A stretch of 55,846 nt of DNA, taken from positions 1 to 55,846 of the forward strand of contig JAKLDH010000005.1 in assembly GCA_022703625.1 (NCBI GenBank), written 5' to 3'. This DNA is from Cyanobacteriota bacterium. Lineage in GTDB: Bacteria > Cyanobacteriota > Vampirovibrionia > Gastranaerophilales > UBA9971. Shown one piece after another: positions 6,446 to 15,061 of this stretch (its first letter is position 1; every line of letters starts with the position of its first letter). A program made the translations under genes and the position numbers. A model generated the notes under the pieces. That model saw only the letters and a program-made list of their open reading frames with translations. It did not search any database and was not told where the DNA came from.

Positions 6446-6807
6446 TTAAAAACCTCTCTTGTTTGGTTGATAATTTTTAAAGTATTTTCCTTTGTACATT
6501 TTACTTTTAATTCATTTCTTTTTTCCGCATATCTGGTTTCAATATAATAAACATTTAAATATCTAAATAGAATTTTTGTTTCTTCTGAAAGTTTTTCAGT
6601 CAACTTTGTAATTTCTGAAAGATATATTAAATCGTGCTTTTTAGGCGCATCTTTTTCATTTTTATAAATATATATAGCCTTTATGGCTTTTTCAACGCAC
6701 TGTTGACACATAAAAACAGACCACAAAAACTGATTGCCCTTAAAACTCCACTCGGCAGCCTGTAAATCTTCTTCTGCAATATTAAACCAAATTTCATATC
6801 TTTCCAT
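6424..6807 (-). CDS. HEPN-domain toxin
   Basis: 127 aa, all-helical. The sequence WFNIAEEDLQAAEWSFKGN and CQQCVEKAIKAIY are hallmarks of HEPN proteins paired with MNT enzymes. KKHDLIYL follows in the middle, and YIETRYAEKRN near residue 95-105 supplies the arginine-containing motif. HEPN toxins of this type are RNases. Here the RX4-6H motif is not clearly complete, so activity needs testing. It is the first gene of the pair, 22 bases overlapping the MNT gene. Confidence 0.8.
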   Translation of the reverse strand: MERYEIWFNIAEEDLQAAEWSFKGNQFLWSVFMCQQCVEKAIKAIYIYKNEKDAPKKHDLIYLSEITKLTEKLSEETKILFRYLNVYYIETRYAEKRNELKVKCTKENTLKIINQTREVFKWLKNQL

Positions 6808-6837
6808 AATTTAATAATTATAACATATAAATCAATC

Positions 6838-7173
6838 ATGAACATAAGTATTTTATGCCAAAACATCGGCGGTTATGACGAAAAGCTTGACTGTCTTTAT
6901 ACTGTGTATCTTCTTTATCCAGAAATTCCTTCATATAATTTGATTCAGGACGAAAATTACTTTGTACCCCTTATAAACAAATACTTTATAGAAATTCAAA
7001 CTCCTGAACAAGGCGATTTGCTTCTTTTTAAATTGTTTAACGGCTTTCATTTCGGTATATATGCCGGTGATGACAAGTTTTTTCATTGCTGTAAAAAGCA
7101 TAAATTAAGATTAACGAATTTATCAGCGTATAAAAAGTTTTTAAAAGGTGTATATAAATGGTTTCATCAATAA
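6838..7173 (+). CDS. NlpC/P60-like tail tip peptidase, lambda K-like
   Basis: 111 aa, shorter than typical family members. A cysteine in KLDCLYTVYLLYP (C19) and a histidine in FHFGIYAGDD (H71) match the Cys-His core of NlpC/P60 cell-wall peptidases in tail tips. The fold GDLLLFK...HFGIYAG is conserved. The gene lies between the L-like and J-like genes and overlaps the latter by 16 bases. It probably cuts peptide crosslinks during DNA injection. No signal peptide. Confidence 0.75.
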   Translation: MNISILCQNIGGYDEKLDCLYTVYLLYPEIPSYNLIQDENYFVPLINKYFIEIQTPEQGDLLLFKLFNGFHFGIYAGDDKFFHCCKKHKLRLTNLSAYKKFLKGVYKWFHQ

Positions 7174-10100
7174 TTAGCGCGGTGTCATCAATAGGATTTG
7201 CGGTTGCAGGCGCTGCCGCATCAGCTTTTTCTTTCAGCGGCGGGTTTGGAACAATAATAAAAGTCGCAAGTTTTACTTTTAATGCGATAGATGCTTTGAC
7301 AAATAAACAGGAAACTCCTCTGCAAAATTCATCAAGCCCTACTTATACTTTTGGTCCTCTGCAAACACAGGTTTCAAACCTGCTTGCCCGTCCTATTGTC
7401 TATGGACAAGTTAAAATTGCCGGAAATAAAATCTGGCAAACAGGCGAAAATACATCAACCGTTAAACAAATAATATGCCTTTGCGACGGTGAAATAAACT
7501 CTATTTCAGAAATAAAACTTAATGATTTAGATATTACAACGCTTTCAGGCTGTTCATATACTGCTTATTACGGCAACGGAACTCAAAATATTGACTCAAG
7601 AGTCCCGGGAGCAACTCAGGCAATTAAAGCGGAAAAAGTGGGCGGGCTTAAATATGACGCTTACTTGGCAATTACGGCTCAAGCTTCTAAAAATCTGTCT
7701 AGCTCGGGGTTTAACGTAACCTGTATTGTTGAAGGCAAAAAAATTAGGGTTTATACAAATACTGAAACCTATACAACAACTTACAGCAGTAATCCAGCCT
7801 GGTGCATACTTGATTTTCTTGCTTGCTACAACGGAACAGGTCTTTCTTACAGCGAAATAGACATTCAAAGCTTTATAAATGCGGCTTCTTACTGCTCTGA
7901 ACAGGTTGACGGGCAGGACAGGTTTAAACTTAATATTGTTCTTGACGCTAAATTATCGCGGCTTGACTGGCTTAATGCCATGTTATTAGTTTGCAGAGGC
8001 TATATTGTTTATCAGTCCGGCAAAATATATCTTAAAATAGATCAGTCAGGAAGCGGCGTTCAAAGCTTTGACAGCTCTAATATTATTGCGGGAAGCGAAA
8101 AATTCTGGACGACGCCAAGAGAAAACAAGTATGACATAGTAAAAGTTCAGTTTATTGACCCAAACAATGAATACGCAAGAGTTTATGCCGTTGCGGAACT
8201 TTCGGATTACGGCAATGAACAGCCTATTGTTAAAACCGTTGAGGCTCTCGGGATAACAAATTTCAAGCAGGCTTCAAGATTAGCCTGGTTTTACCTCAAT
8301 GAAGCAACTACAACAAACAAATTTATAACTTTTTCTACGACAAAAGAAGGTCTGGACAGAACTATAGGCGATATAATAAGCGTTAGTTCCTCTGTAATGG
8401 GGTATACAAATAAAATTTTTAGAATTATCTCTATGAGTGAAGTTCAGGAAGGACAAATTGAGCTTACATGCAAGGAATATAACGCAAATTTATATGATGA
8501 CACACAGGGAAGCGTTGCGCCAAGCATTGATATAATTGACGGAACAAATATATTTAACACTGCCGTTACTGATGTTACCGTTCAGGGCGATACAAATACC
8601 GATCAAACAAGGGTTTTACAACAATTAATAGATAATCTGGCAGATGGAACCGGCGGAACTTTAAATGTAGACGCCTCTGAAACAGGCGTGTATATTAATG
8701 CGGCGTTAAATGTTAAGTCAAATGTTGATGTTAACTTTAAATGCCCTGTTTTTTTGGGAAAATACGGGCAACTTAGAATATATGGCGGATTTGCGGAAAC
8801 GCCTTCTGAAAACCTCCCTCAAATCCGCTCCGACCTTACCGCTGGAACAAAAACGATTTACTGCGGAACGGATGTTTACTCCACCGCTGATAATTACTCT
8901 GTCGGAAACAGAATTATAATAAGGGGCTTATCGGACGGAAACGGCGAGGCTATTGAATATCAGGAAGCAACTGTTTCAAGCGTTAATATCGAAGAAAACA
9001 ATATTACTATCGAAGAAAATTTAGAATATAACTTTAAAGCAAGCTATCCCACAGGAGATTACGAAGAAAATTTTGGCGTGGTCGACAGAACATATATAAC
9101 TTTCATGACTTTTACAACGTTAAATGCTGACGCGCAAAGAGCTGACACTTCCATTACAGTTTCTAACTCTTCAGGCTTTAATCTTGGAGATTATATTTTC
9201 TTTGGAGATAATAAAACACCTGCTGATATTACCGGGAGTTCAACAAATACCTTTAGGCATGAGGTAAATAAAATTATTGACATCTCAGGAACAACCATCA
9301 GCCTTGAAAATGCTCTTTGTCATGACTATGAAACCTCTTACAAAGCATATATAGTTAAAATGAATGTGGTTAAAAATGCTTCTATAAAAGGCGCTAAAGT
9401 AAATTATAACGCTGAACCCGATTCGTTTACAATAAATGCGTTTACAATAGCTTACGCAAAAGATTGCAGAATAACTGATTGCGTTGTTGAAAATGAAGGA
9501 GATTACACCAGCAAAGGGCACGGGTTCAGAATAGACAGGGCAATTAATTGCCATACAAATAATTGCGCTGTTTATTCTCCTAAATACATTGAAGCGTCTG
9601 AAGGTTACGGGTTCAGCTTTTACCGTTGCAATGGTTGTTCACACAACAATAGTTACGCTAAAGGTTGCAGACACTCATTTTTGACGTTTAGAGGGGCTAG
9701 CCAGAACAGATTTAACGATGTGATTTCCATAAACTGCCGAAAAAGCGACATTGACTTCCATGGCGGCGACGAATACGCCAATGTTGTTGACGGTTTTACA
9801 ATTATCGGAGGCAATCAGAAATATGGCTCTAACCTTGAAGCGATTAAATTTGGCAATGAGTCCCATGTTGCAGGCTCTTATAATAATATTGTCCGAAACG
9901 GAACTGTTGTTGATTATAAAGGCTATGGAACAGGCATAACGCCGATTTCAGAAAACAATATTGTTGAAAATGTTACATTTAGAAATATTGAGCAGTTAAT
10001 AAGATGCGTTGATCTCTCTCTTGACGGAACTTTAACTGCTTCAAACAATATAATTAAAAACTGCATTATAGATACGGTAACTTCTGATCTTGGAACTGTT

Positions 10101-11057
10101 GATTCAACTGTAAACGGAGGAAGTTCCCGGGTTATAGACGGCTTGGTTATTGATAATTGTTTGTTTAAAAACATTGAAACTTACTTCAAAAGCTTTAAAA
10201 ACACCGTTAATTGTAAAATACTGGACAATACTTTTATTAACGGCATTGAAAATACGGTTGACCCGTGGTTTATAGATGCTGATAACAGCGCTAATCTATT
10301 AATCAGCAATAATGTTATTCTCAAAGGCAATAAATTTGCCAGAATAAAGAACTGTACAGGCTTTATTTGCGAAAATAACAGGTTAAAAGATTTTTTTGAC
10401 AGCGTTGTTCTTGATGACGTTTCGGGAAATGACGGATATATATTCAAAAATAATGACGTTCAAGGCTTTTCTGAAACAATTGAAGCAGAAGAAGGCGGTT
10501 CTGACAGTGGAATATTGATTAAAAACAACTATATCCACAGTGAAATTGTTTTTTCAGATACTGTTTCTGCATCTGGCGCAAATATTACGGCATTAATTCC
10601 TTTTGACGGGACCACACCGCTTATAACAGAAGGTGAAGAAGTTTTAAACTGCGTGTATCAGCCTAAAAATACTAAAGCTTTAATTAAACTGGACTGCATA
10701 ATACCTGCTGTATATACGGATGTGGCGACAAATGCGGTGTTAAGCCTTTTTAAAAATTCGGATTGCATTGGAGCTACCGGTATAAGGCTTCCAAATACAG
10801 GCTCAAGCTCCGGCGATTTTATACAATTAACCACTATGATTGATATTTCAAGCATTAATCCGTTTAGTTTATCTTTAAGACTGGGCGCTAAAACTTCTGG
10901 TCCTGTTTTAACAATTGGGGACAGGTTTAACGGGCTTGGAATTCCTTATATTATTATCGTTGAAACAGGGTATTCTGAAATAAATGATTGCTTATACACT
11001 GAAGATTTAAGCGGGTTTATTGTTACAGAAGATTATAAGCATTTTAATAAGGAGTAA
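7158..11057 (+). CDS. Tail tip (gpJ/GTA gp15-like) protein fused to a beta-helix tailspike
   Basis: 1299 aa. Residues 1-450 resemble tip attachment proteins: a small hydrophobic, glycine/alanine-rich N-terminus, then LARPIVYGQVKIAG and RLDWLNAMLLVCRGYIVYQSG. From about 480 to 1110 the protein turns into a right-handed beta-helix, with many NNxxxNxxVENxxF-like turns (for example ENNIVENVTFRNIE). This fold is used by tailspikes that bind or cut polysaccharides. The last 150 residues look like a jelly-roll cap. The fusion would place a glycan-active spike directly on the tail tip. Confidence 0.75.
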   Translation: MVSSIISAVSSIGFAVAGAAASAFSFSGGFGTIIKVASFTFNAIDALTNKQETPLQNSSSPTYTFGPLQTQVSNLLARPIVYGQVKIAGNKIWQTGENTSTVKQIICLCDGEINSISEIKLNDLDITTLSGCSYTAYYGNGTQNIDSRVPGATQAIKAEKVGGLKYDAYLAITAQASKNLSSSGFNVTCIVEGKKIRVYTNTETYTTTYSSNPAWCILDFLACYNGTGLSYSEIDIQSFINAASYCSEQVDGQDRFKLNIVLDAKLSRLDWLNAMLLVCRGYIVYQSGKIYLKIDQSGSGVQSFDSSNIIAGSEKFWTTPRENKYDIVKVQFIDPNNEYARVYAVAELSDYGNEQPIVKTVEALGITNFKQASRLAWFYLNEATTTNKFITFSTTKEGLDRTIGDIISVSSSVMGYTNKIFRIISMSEVQEGQIELTCKEYNANLYDDTQGSVAPSIDIIDGTNIFNTAVTDVTVQGDTNTDQTRVLQQLIDNLADGTGGTLNVDASETGVYINAALNVKSNVDVNFKCPVFLGKYGQLRIYGGFAETPSENLPQIRSDLTAGTKTIYCGTDVYSTADNYSVGNRIIIRGLSDGNGEAIEYQEATVSSVNIEENNITIEENLEYNFKASYPTGDYEENFGVVDRTYITFMTFTTLNADAQRADTSITVSNSSGFNLGDYIFFGDNKTPADITGSSTNTFRHEVNKIIDISGTTISLENALCHDYETSYKAYIVKMNVVKNASIKGAKVNYNAEPDSFTINAFTIAYAKDCRITDCVVENEGDYTSKGHGFRIDRAINCHTNNCAVYSPKYIEASEGYGFSFYRCNGCSHNNSYAKGCRHSFLTFRGASQNRFNDVISINCRKSDIDFHGGDEYANVVDGFTIIGGNQKYGSNLEAIKFGNESHVAGSYNNIVRNGTVVDYKGYGTGITPISENNIVENVTFRNIEQLIRCVDLSLDGTLTASNNIIKNCIIDTVTSDLGTVDSTVNGGSSRVIDGLVIDNCLFKNIETYFKSFKNTVNCKILDNTFINGIENTVDPWFIDADNSANLLISNNVILKGNKFARIKNCTGFICENNRLKDFFDSVVLDDVSGNDGYIFKNNDVQGFSETIEAEEGGSDSGILIKNNYIHSEIVFSDTVSASGANITALIPFDGTTPLITEGEEVLNCVYQPKNTKALIKLDCIIPAVYTDVATNAVLSLFKNSDCIGATGIRLPNTGSSSGDFIQLTTMIDISSINPFSLSLRLGAKTSGPVLTIGDRFNGLGIPYIIIVETGYSEINDCLYTEDLSGFIVTEDYKHFNKE

Positions 11058-11060
11058 ATT

Positions 11061-11426
11061 ATGGCTAATCAAAAAATTACACAATTAACAGAGCTTACAG
11101 CGGTTGATAAAGCGGATATTCTTTATATTGTAGATGACCCTAGCGGTACGCCTGTAAGCAAAAAAGCTACCGCAAAAAATATAACCAAGGCTGGAGCGGC
11201 TGACGGCGCATGTTCAGCCATCATGGACGCTAATTTAACCGCGTCAAAAAACCTCGTTTCTGACGGTAGTGGAAAAATTACTACGACTGACAACATATTT
11301 TGCCGCTGGAGAGGCGCTTCCGCCGGTGATCCAGGCTCAAATCTGGCGGGTGATTTATATAAAGACACCTCTGACAGCGATAAAATTAAAATTTACGACG
11401 GTTCAACCTATATAACTTTGAATTAG
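11061..11426 (+). CDS. Short tail fibre/structural protein
   Basis: 121 aa with the N-terminal pattern NQKITQLTELTAVDKADILYIVDDPSG. This pattern is found in many phage proteins that sit after the tip protein and anchor fibres. The C-terminal part (GDPGSNLAGDLYKDTSDSDK, then KIYDGSTYITL) matches a common fibre repeat. A GGAG site lies before ATG 11061, and the gene is 3 bases after the tip gene. Likely a virion component. Its exact role is unknown. Confidence 0.6.
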   Translation: MANQKITQLTELTAVDKADILYIVDDPSGTPVSKKATAKNITKAGAADGACSAIMDANLTASKNLVSDGSGKITTTDNIFCRWRGASAGDPGSNLAGDLYKDTSDSDKIKIYDGSTYITLN

Positions 11427-11436
11427 GGGGCTATTT

Positions 11437-11778
11437 ATGGCAATTACTATATCAGGAAATGACATATATATAAAAAAAGGGGATTCTGCCTCTATTAACC
11501 TTGATTTTAATATTAATATTACAGGAGCAACCCTCTATTTTACCGTGAAAGCATCTATTGACAACACGGAAAATACTTTTCAAAAAGTCGTAACTTCTCA
11601 TTCTGATGCCGCAAACGGTCTTACGACAATTACTTTAAGCTCTACTGACACAAATATTACAGCAGGGCAATATGTTTATGACATTCAAATTAACCTTCAG
11701 GGCGGCGCCGTGCATACTATTTTCCCGTCAAACGCAAATAAAACCGGTTATTTATACATAACAAAGGGGGTTTCATAA
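11437..11778 (+). CDS. Baseplate/fibre adaptor with immunoglobulin-like fold
   Basis: 113 aa, entirely beta-rich, beginning with a [23 protein letters not shown] stretch that resembles the N-terminal domain of BppU-type baseplate proteins. [13 protein letters not shown] near the end is the usual last strand pair. A GGGGGC site precedes the ATG. The start of the next gene overlaps its stop by one base (TAATG), indicating coupled translation. It probably attaches the downstream fibre or lectin proteins to the tip. Confidence 0.55.
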   Translation: MAITISGNDIYIKKGDSASINLDFNINITGATLYFTVKASIDNTENTFQKVVTSHSDAANGLTTITLSSTDTNITAGQYVYDIQINLQGGAVHTIFPSNANKTGYLYITKGVS

Positions 11779-12461
11779 TGAGTGACATCTCTGTAACAAT
11801 AAGTTCCGGCGAAACAATCTCTGTAGCCCTTAACGGGGACAATACAAGAGCCTCTCAAATTGCTGTTAGCGCAACAAATTTTGACGGAAATTTATCCTCC
11901 GCCGATACCAACGTTCAAAAAGCGCTTGAAACCCTTGATGAAATGACGGGGCTTGGTGGCGGAGAAACAAATACAGCCAGTAATGTCGGAACTTCCGGTG
12001 TTGGCGTTTTTAAACAAAAATCAGGCGTTGATTTACAGTTCAAAAAAATAAATGCAGGCTCTGCAAAGGTTACCGTAACTGATGATACTGAAAACAGCGA
12101 AGTTGATATTGATGTAAGCATTAGTAAGTCTGATGTCGGGCTCGGCGATGTCGCAAATGTTAACTGGGGCAATATCTCAACAAAAACAGACGACTATACG
12201 CTCGCTTTAGCTGATAACGGCAGGGTAATTACTCTTAATGCGGCGACTGCAAAAACTATAACTGTTCCGGATAGTCTTTCCGCCGGTTTTTCCTGCTCTG
12301 TTCTTCAAATTGGAGCGGGACAGGTCGCTTTTTCCGGCTCTGGAAGCATGGCGATTAGAAACAGGCAATCCCACACAAAGACAGCGGGGCAATACGCCTT
12401 GTCTACGCTTTTTGTGTATGCCTCAAACAATGTCTTATTACAGGGGGACACCGCATCATGA
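11778..12461 (+). CDS. Tail fibre protein
   Basis: 227 aa. Contains the fibre motif [18 protein letters not shown] (about residues 40-58) and the [14 protein letters not shown] repeat seen in many tail fibres. A C-terminal domain ([20 protein letters not shown]) resembles a small trimerising head. Its start overlaps the previous stop and its stop overlaps the next start (ATGA), so the fibre genes form one translational chain. Likely a trimeric fibre for host binding. Confidence 0.65.
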   Translation: MSDISVTISSGETISVALNGDNTRASQIAVSATNFDGNLSSADTNVQKALETLDEMTGLGGGETNTASNVGTSGVGVFKQKSGVDLQFKKINAGSAKVTVTDDTENSEVDIDVSISKSDVGLGDVANVNWGNISTKTDDYTLALADNGRVITLNAATAKTITVPDSLSAGFSCSVLQIGAGQVAFSGSGSMAIRNRQSHTKTAGQYALSTLFVYASNNVLLQGDTAS

Positions 12462-13348
12462 GTTTTATAATCCCAAGCTTTCAAGGATTAGCTGCATTTT
12501 CCTCCGCGCCGCTGCTCCTTGATAATATTTCAAATCTTTCTTTTTCTGCGGTTTGGTCATTAATAAGGGAATTAACCAGTTATACGGGTTATCTTTGCGA
12601 TATTCGGATCGACAAAGTCGGGCAGCCTGAATATAGGGTTAAATACGACGCTAATAATGTTTTTTCCCTCAATAGTCCTTGTTATGACTCTTCGGACGCT
12701 TATCAGGGCGCTCTTGGCGATCTTGTGGGCAGCGACAGCGCTTATTGCAAAAAATATTACGACCAAATCGGGGCGCAGCATGTAATACAAGCAACGGATT
12801 CGGCTCAGCCTAAAATTATAAACGCCGGGTCGTTAATAACTCAAAATTCCAGTCCTGTCTTAAGTTTTGACGGCGGGGATTGGCTTCAGCGCCAAGATGC
12901 GGTTATAATTAATCAAACAAGCGGAACATGGACGTTTTTATGCGGAGTAATTGACGATTCCGGAGATACAACAACGGACCAAATTCTTGATCATGATCAA
13001 AACCCTCGTGTAGCCCAGTTTTTACGCAAAGCCAGCTCTAACTACAATACTATAACTATTGTCCCATCTGTAGTAACCTGCACAGAAGCTAAGCAAGCAA
13101 GTTTTAATATTTGCTCCGGGTCCAATGACGGAACTAATATGGGTTTGTATGTTAACAATGATGGCGATGACATCAAAAGCGCTGCCGGTTCAGCTACAGG
13201 AGCGGCTCATTTTACAATGGGAGCCACTTGGGCAGGACTTAATCTTTTTACAGGCAAATTGGGAGCTGTAATTTTTGCTAACAACACTAACACAACAGAT
13301 CGTGAAGCCATAAGGGACGCTTTAATGACTAGATATGGGGTGTCTTAA
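12458..13348 (+). CDS. Concanavalin-like lectin / arabinofuranosidase-like receptor-binding protein
   Basis: 296 aa. The segment [23 protein letters not shown] (about 98-120) matches the YDQSGNGNxxxQ...QP signature of phage and environmental ConA-like domains related to GH54 arabinofuranosidases. A second beta-sandwich follows ([11 protein letters not shown] through MTRYGVS). No clear catalytic acid pair can be assigned, so sugar binding is more likely than cleavage. As the last fibre gene it is a good candidate receptor-binding tip. Confidence 0.65.
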   Translation: MSFIIPSFQGLAAFSSAPLLLDNISNLSFSAVWSLIRELTSYTGYLCDIRIDKVGQPEYRVKYDANNVFSLNSPCYDSSDAYQGALGDLVGSDSAYCKKYYDQIGAQHVIQATDSAQPKIINAGSLITQNSSPVLSFDGGDWLQRQDAVIINQTSGTWTFLCGVIDDSGDTTTDQILDHDQNPRVAQFLRKASSNYNTITIVPSVVTCTEAKQASFNICSGSNDGTNMGLYVNNDGDDIKSAAGSATGAAHFTMGATWAGLNLFTGKLGAVIFANNTNTTDREAIRDALMTRYGVS

Positions 13349-13423
13349 CTGATCCTCCTTATAAAACCGCCCCGTCAACAATATAAATTTCAAATTATTT
13401 ATATAACTAAAAGGAACAAAAGA

Positions 13424-13588
13424 ATGGAATGGTTAAATCTAGTGCCTCTGCCTATTGCTCTTGGCATGGTTTTATATGTTAACAGCAGAATTGAAACCCA
13501 TGAAATAAATTGCCCGATACACGATCAATTAAACAGTTTAAACAAAAAAATTGATATGATTCTTGAACACTTATTGGGAAAAAGGTGA
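13424..13588 (+). CDS. Small holin-like membrane protein, 54 aa
   Basis: ATG 13424 after AAAAGGAAC encodes MEWLNLVPLPIALGMVLYVN, one membrane helix, then a polar amphipathic stretch (DQLNSLNKKIDMILEHL). A helix plus short coil upstream of the endolysin fits a holin, an XhlA-like haemolysin or an adaptor. The stop overlaps the possible GTG start of the endolysin, and the operon context supports a lysis role. Assignment by size and position only. Confidence 0.5.
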   Translation: MEWLNLVPLPIALGMVLYVNSRIETHEINCPIHDQLNSLNKKIDMILEHLLGKR

Positions 13589-13593
13589 TTAAT

Positions 13594-14028
13594 ATGGATA
13601 TATGGCGCGCTTTAAAACACTTTAAGCCGCATGAAAATTGGGGCAACTCTAAAAAAATAAATGGCATGCTTCTTTTACTGCTTGATGAAATAACAGAACA
13701 GGTTAAAAGCTATTCCCTCTGTAATTATAATAAAAATTCACCCTGTATTATACATTGCGCTTATGAAACCTCAGGACATTCCCCTAATTCACAACACTAT
13801 AAAGGAAATGCGGCTGACTTTCATTTTAGCAATATACCCCCTTTTAAAACATATGAAACCATTATAAAAGTATTGAAAGACACGCAAACAGAAAATTTTG
13901 TTGGTCTTGGCGTTTATCCTGATTGGATTAATCCTGGTTTTCATCTTGACGCAAGAGGAGAAAAAGCCAGATGGTCAAGAATTAACGATGTTTATAAATC
14001 AATTAACGACGGTTTAAATAAACTGTGA
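13594..14028 (+). CDS. Endolysin, peptidase M15 family
   Basis: 144 aa from ATG 13594, which has AAAAAGG 8 bases upstream. A GTG at 13585 overlapping the preceding stop is possible. SGHSPNSQHYKGNAADFHF (about residues 58-76) and GFHLDAR near residue 120 carry the His, Asp and His zinc ligands of M15 (D,D/L,D-carboxypeptidase-like) peptidases. The enzyme would cleave peptidoglycan stem peptides at the end of the lytic cycle. No signal peptide, so it relies on a holin. Confidence 0.8.
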   Translation: MDIWRALKHFKPHENWGNSKKINGMLLLLLDEITEQVKSYSLCNYNKNSPCIIHCAYETSGHSPNSQHYKGNAADFHFSNIPPFKTYETIIKVLKDTQTENFVGLGVYPDWINPGFHLDARGEKARWSRINDVYKSINDGLNKL

Positions 14029-14039
14029 AAGGATAATTT

Positions 14040-14264
14040 ATGAAAGATTTTTTTGAAACGATTATTAATGCCATTATTGAAGCTGAAAACACTTATATAA
14101 ATATTCCGCAAAGCGGAAAACAAAAAAAAGAAATAGTGATTGAAACTATTAACAAAATAATTGATATCCCTGTTATTCCCGAATTTCTGGAAGAACAGGC
14201 CTTTTCTTTAATTATAGATTTAATTGTTTTTATTTTTAACAAATATAATTTTTTTAACAAATAA
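14040..14264 (+). CDS. Possible second holin or lysis accessory protein, 74 aa
   Basis: AAAGGATAATTT precedes ATG 14040. The N-terminal 50 residues are amphipathic and charged. The C-terminus (AFSLIIDLIVFIFNKYNFF) is a single hydrophobic helix. Tail-anchored small proteins at this place, after the endolysin and before a terminator, are often holins or antiholins. No recognised family. The gene ends the late operon. Confidence 0.45.
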   Translation: MKDFFETIINAIIEAENTYINIPQSGKQKKEIVIETINKIIDIPVIPEFLEEQAFSLIIDLIVFIFNKYNFFNK

Positions 14265-14306
14265 AAGGATTTTCGCCAAAACACCCGCAAAACCCTTTAT
14301 TTTATT

Positions 14307-14338
14307 AAAAAGCAGGATTTGAAATCCTGCTTTTTTTG
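14307..14338 (+). terminator. Bidirectional rho-independent terminator
   Basis: A perfect inverted repeat AAAAGCAGGATTT/AAATCCTGCTTTT is followed by a run of T and preceded by A residues, so it works on both strands. It lies between the end of the late operon and the convergent HTH gene at 14340-14837. Confidence 0.85.
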
Positions 14339-14339
14339 T

Positions 14340-14837
14340 TTATATTACCCTGATTTTCCACCATTTTTTATTTATTTTTTGTTTTAACTCTTCATTTTCC
14401 CGCTTTAATTGTTTTGATTGTTCCAATACCTGTTTTAATTCGGCGTTTAATCTTATTAATTCTTTATCTTTTCGGTTTTCTGAGTCTTCTATTAACTTTT
14501 GTTGCAATTCTGCTTTTAAAGCCCTTTCAATATACGATTCAATTCTGTCATTATACCCCTTTGAATACTCTAAAATTTTATTAACGATTTCTCCTTGATC
14601 TAACTGGCTATTCTGGGAAACAAAACTGGTTTCGTTGTGGGTTTCAATTGTTTCGTTACTTATTTCAATGCCAAATTCGTTTAATTGTTTGCTTGTTAAC
14701 TCAACAGCCTTTACAGCTCTATTGTTTACATGTTTCACAACCGTTTCAATACCCATTTTTCTGATTTTTTTCTCTATTGTTGTTCTGGAAACGGATAATG
14801 TTTCTGCCAGTTCACTTATGGTGTATTTAAAGCCCAT
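14340..14837 (-). CDS. HTH DNA-binding protein with coiled-coil tail (plasmid/phage regulator or replication accessory)
   Basis: 165 aa. Residues 1-45 (YTISELAETLSVSRTTIEKKIRKMG) form a MerR/DUF536-like helix-turn-helix. Residues about 105-155 (ELIRLNAELKQVLEQSKQLKRENEELKQK) are a clear coiled coil. This layout is known from plasmid replication-associated and phage regulatory proteins. It is transcribed divergently from the HTH gene at 15062. The shared 224-bp region has a perfect palindrome over a promoter, a likely binding site for this protein. It could be a repressor or a partition/replication factor. Confidence 0.6.
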   Translation of the reverse strand: MGFKYTISELAETLSVSRTTIEKKIRKMGIETVVKHVNNRAVKAVELTSKQLNEFGIEISNETIETHNETSFVSQNSQLDQGEIVNKILEYSKGYNDRIESYIERALKAELQQKLIEDSENRKDKELIRLNAELKQVLEQSKQLKRENEELKQKINKKWWKIRVI

Positions 14838-14884
14838 TTGAAACCCCTTTTATTTCTAATTTTAATACCCTTTTAATATGGCTC

Positions 14885-14922
14885 TTGACAGCGCTTTTAA
14901 AGTGTATATCATGAACATGATA
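14885..14922 (+). promoter_or_regulatory. Rightward promoter with overlapping operator palindrome
   Basis: TTGACA at 14885-14890 and TATCAT at 14907-14912 are spaced by 16 bases. The -10 box is the left arm of TATCATG-AA-CATGATA (14907-14922), a perfect 7-bp-arm palindrome. A protein bound there would block the polymerase. The downstream transcript would include 15062-15685 and then the polysaccharide genes from 15692. Confidence 0.6.
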
Positions 14923-14947
14923 AAAATTAAATATGAAAAAACCCTCT

Positions 14948-15007
14948 TTAAGGGAGGGGCTTTAAAAATTTCTTTTTAATATTTGCAAAATTATTATCCT
15001 CCCTTAA
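14948..15007 (+). promoter_or_regulatory. Inverted repeat in the leader before the replication-type HTH gene
   Basis: TTAAGGGAGG (14948-14957) and CCTCCCTTAA (14998-15007) are perfect inverted copies separated by 40 AT-rich bases. Each arm also sits in a smaller imperfect palindrome around TTAAGGG. They could form a leader hairpin or be paired protein sites. An origin function is possible but there are no clear iterons. Confidence 0.4.
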
Positions 15008-15061
15008 GGGAATTTTGTCAATGTTTTATTTCAGTTTTAACCTGATGGAGGAGGATTTCTT

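Noticed and set aside
8710-8919. Frame inside the tail tip gene
   Set aside because: Shadow of the 1299-aa protein in another frame, no ribosome site. The same applies to most frames inside capsid, portal and fibre genes.
12458-13348. Diversity-generating retroelement target (lectin-like fibre end)
   Set aside because: No reverse transcriptase and no template repeat of the C-terminal region anywhere in the window.
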